47,020 nucleotides of DNA, taken from Stramenopiles sp. TOSAG23-3 (taxonomy: Eukaryota; Sar). Below the pieces are notes generated by a model, which was given only the letters and a program-made list of their open reading frames with translations, made no database searches and had not been told where the DNA came from. The DNA lies in assembly GCA_900128585.1 (NCBI GenBank), contig LT642167.1, positions 1-47,020 of the forward strand, given 5' to 3'. Positions 44,908-47,020 of this stretch are shown piece after piece (within the stretch, counting starts at the first letter, position 1; every line of letters starts with the position of its first letter). The translations under genes and the position numbers were made by a program.

Positions 44908-46692
44908 ATGTACAGTAGTAAAGTCAGCGATCCTAGCGGTACTGGCACATCGAGAGACGATGGTGCGTACGAGGGGAAGCGGGATATGTCCGCTTCTTCA
45001 AAGATAGTGGACAGCGACGAAGATTTCGATATTTCTGTTTTCAGTGGGTTGTGGGAAGGCAAAAGCGTCAGCAACAAGGGCGATCAGACGTTTTGGAAAG
45101 GCGCGGAGCTAACGTTCCAGTTGCACAGCGATCGCACGCATGCGACGGTGTCTGGGAACGGAATTTCGCTTTGGAGAAGCTACAAAATCCCCTTCGAAGT
45201 CACCGGGACTATCAACTGTAGGACCAAGGAGATAACCATAGTAAAAGAGCACAAAGGGCAGTTCACCAACCGTGTTGAGTATAACGCGGTCTTGGTTCCA
45301 TCCCGGGGCATTGTCTCGGGTGATTATGCCAACGGTGTGATAGTATTGAAGTTTAAGTCGGAAAGAGACATGATGAATCCCGAAATATGCTTGAGCGGTA
45401 AGTGGGGAGGAGAGAGTCGCAGTAGAAATAATGATCCAACTACATGGACGGAAACAGAGTTGCAATTTATCCTGTCGGGCGATGGTGTAACAGGACACAT
45501 CGACGGACGAGGACTGTCCTTGTGGCGCAGCATGCAAATCGAGTTCGTCGTCGAAGGTACATTCAATTGGGAAACGAAAGAAATATCCCTTCGAAAGCAG
45601 CACTTGGGGCGCTATACAAACGTCGTAAATTATGAGGGCATAGTGCTCTTAGACAACTTTACAATCGAGGGGGAGTATACGAACGGGACGATCCATTTGG
45701 AGCGGTTGGAAGACTTAAATTTGCCGTCCGCGGAAACCATCCGAATCTGGACTATGACCGATGACCAGAAAGAAGAAGTGCGGATAAGGGAGGAAAAGGG
45801 GCGTGAAAAAGCAAGCGAGGCGAGGGAAATAGAAAACCTGTTAGGCGGAGTGTGGGGTGGGGAGAGCATTGATGGGGAAGAGAACGTCACGACGTGGAGA
45901 GAGACAGCGCTGAAGTTTCATTTGAACCCGGTCACACTCAAGGGCACCATTGAAGGCCAAGGGGTCTCCGTGTGGCGGGAGATGAACATCGATTTCAACA
46001 TAAAAGGCGACTTTGACTGGAACACCAAAGAAATACAGCTCCACAAGCAGCACAAGGGCCGTTACACCAACAAACTTGTATATTCAGGCTTTCTACGGGA
46101 AAGACCCCCGGCGCAGGGACCAGACGCCGACCCATCACGCCCGAAGTGGAAGATTGAAGGACGGTATGCCAAGGGCATAATACAGCTGAGCAAAGAGCGA
46201 GACTTTTTTGTTCTTGCGAATGGGAATTCTGTGAAAAACGAAGGCTCTGCAAAGAAAGAAGTCGGCAGACCTGTTAAAATTGGAGGAGGGGACCCCCACG
46301 TTAACTTGAAGCTTGCTAAGTATGAAATGTTTTTGGCGGGTATGCTGTCATCGGGACGGCAATTGAATGCGAGCGACCAACTCGCCCTGGCCAATTTCAG
46401 AAAAAAACACGAAGTTGATGACGAAGAACACTGGAAGACGGTCAAATCAATGGGATTTGAAAAAGCAGATTTTCGCGCTTTAATGATAGGGGAAAGCAGC
46501 GTCAGCCAGGAAGACTCCGACACTTGCAAGATATGTTTTGTCGAGAAGATAAACGCTGTAATCTTGCCTTGCGGCCATTTCTCTTTGTGTATAGACTGCG
46601 GCAAAAAATTTATGAGAAAGCATCCCACAGGTGCTAAGTGCCCTATTTGCAGGAAACCCGTGGCTTCCATACAACAAGTCTATCGTTCCTGA
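44908..46692 (+). CDS. RING-finger protein with three tandem beta-rich repeats
   Basis: A 594-residue protein with no signal peptide. Three homologous segments occupy about 45-149, 162-265 and 312-428. Each reads roughly SGxWGGES, TTWxETxLxF, GxxxGxGxSLWR, IxFxVxGxF, WxTKEIxLxKQHxGRYTN, VxYxG and GxYxNGxIxL, a pattern of eight or more beta strands that could fold as a calycin-like or streptavidin-like barrel. The second and third are joined by a charged helix (about 280-310). A region of about 440-530 follows that resembles helical bundles. The C-terminus is a C3HC4 RING at about 540-583 (CKICF, CGHFSLCIDC, CPICR), so it is probably an E3 ubiquitin ligase whose repeats recognise a substrate or ligand. 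I do not recognise a named family with this combination. Confidence 0.88.
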   Translation: MYSSKVSDPSGTGTSRDDGAYEGKRDMSASSKIVDSDEDFDISVFSGLWEGKSVSNKGDQTFWKGAELTFQLHSDRTHATVSGNGISLWRSYKIPFEVTGTINCRTKEITIVKEHKGQFTNRVEYNAVLVPSRGIVSGDYANGVIVLKFKSERDMMNPEICLSGKWGGESRSRNNDPTTWTETELQFILSGDGVTGHIDGRGLSLWRSMQIEFVVEGTFNWETKEISLRKQHLGRYTNVVNYEGIVLLDNFTIEGEYTNGTIHLERLEDLNLPSAETIRIWTMTDDQKEEVRIREEKGREKASEAREIENLLGGVWGGESIDGEENVTTWRETALKFHLNPVTLKGTIEGQGVSVWREMNIDFNIKGDFDWNTKEIQLHKQHKGRYTNKLVYSGFLRERPPAQGPDADPSRPKWKIEGRYAKGIIQLSKERDFFVLANGNSVKNEGSAKKEVGRPVKIGGGDPHVNLKLAKYEMFLAGMLSSGRQLNASDQLALANFRKKHEVDDEEHWKTVKSMGFEKADFRALMIGESSVSQEDSDTCKICFVEKINAVILPCGHFSLCIDCGKKFMRKHPTGAKCPICRKPVASIQQVYRS

Positions 46693-47020
46693 ACGCCTTT
46701 CTTTCGCTTGGCATCGATATACGTGTATTTTGTTTCCGTGCAAATAAAAAGATGGTTTGTTCTTCATTCCGAAAGTGCCGTATAGTATAAATGCTACTAT
46801 ATTTTTTTTAAATGCTGTTTTACAGCACATCTAAATTTATGGTTATTTACTTCTTCAATTTATCTTTTTTTGAAAGAATTCTTTTCGCCTCGCATCATCG
46901 CATCTCGCATCGCCCGCCCTCCTCCTCGATTTTCTTCGCTCCTTCTTTTGTTTAAAAAATTGAAAAGTGATTTTACCAAATTCCTTAAACATCAACAACA
47001 ACAAACGCCCCCTTCGCCCT
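46693..47020. other. 3' flank and downstream spacer
   Basis: About 330 bp after the RING gene. An AATAAA hexamer at 46744-46749 could serve as its polyadenylation signal. A small palindrome, TGCTGT-TTT-ACAGCA, lies at 46813-46827. A CCTCCTCC and GCATCGCATC stretch precedes the window end. No gene is recognised. Confidence 0.5.

Noticed and set aside
1-47020. tRNA, rRNA or snRNA genes
   Set aside because: I scanned the spacers by eye for tRNA A/B-box patterns and for rRNA-like GC-rich blocks and saw none convincing. A covariance-model search could still find small RNAs.

Overview
This is nuclear DNA from a unicellular eukaryote. The window holds thirteen protein genes of clearly eukaryotic families: a kinesin, a SEL1L/HRD3-like protein, a P4-ATPase, a ZNF598/Hel2-like ligase, an STK11IP-like protein, an SLC37-type carrier and a holocarboxylase synthetase. 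Reading frames are long and mostly uninterrupted. Only one intron (79 bp, GT-AG) is secure, in the SLC37-like gene. Spacers are very AT-rich and carry TTA/ATA, GTT and CTT/GAA microsatellites. Intron-poor genes with large secreted cysteine-rich GCC2/GCC3 repeat proteins suggest a protist, perhaps a stramenopile. That placement is an inference; the window has no rRNA or organellar gene to confirm it.

Layout from left to right, with strand: giant kinesin (-, 308-9619); coiled-coil protein with RWD-like C-terminus, perhaps KNL1/Spc7-like (+, 11142-12650); SEL1L/HRD3-like ER protein with an extended lectin-like N-terminal half (-, 12927-17270); a CTT microsatellite holding a 60-N assembly gap; a secreted GCC2/GCC3 cysteine-repeat protein with two apparent single-base frameshifts (+, 18330-21525); a repeat-rich spacer with a possible retroelement remnant; an unrecognised four-pass membrane protein (-, 22411-23679); biotin-protein ligase (+, 24457-25527); a 315-nt pure-purine GAA tract; the SLC37-like transporter (+, 26627-28769); membrane-anchored FKBP (-, 29011-29595); TrmL-like SPOUT tRNA methyltransferase (+, 30094-30633); ZNF598/Hel2-like RING ligase (-, 31426-33882); STK11IP/LIP1-like LRR protein (+, 35109-39035); P4-ATPase flippase (+, 40382-44029); and a RING protein with three tandem beta-rich repeats (+, 44908-46692).

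The genes do not form an operon or one pathway. Transcription direction mostly alternates, giving divergent and convergent pairs. Several genes belong to protein quality control and membrane biology (SEL1L-like, ZNF598-like, FKBP, P4-ATPase), but their proximity need not mean a functional link.

The points most worth a second look are the kinesin that combines a motor, SFI1-type centrin-binding-like repeats and ankyrin repeats in one frame; a short dispersed repeat family found only in 3' flanks, one pair of which looks like the terminal inverted repeats of a small MITE; the SEL1L-like protein with LamG-like and discoidin-like segments; and the RING protein built on three copies of a beta-rich domain.
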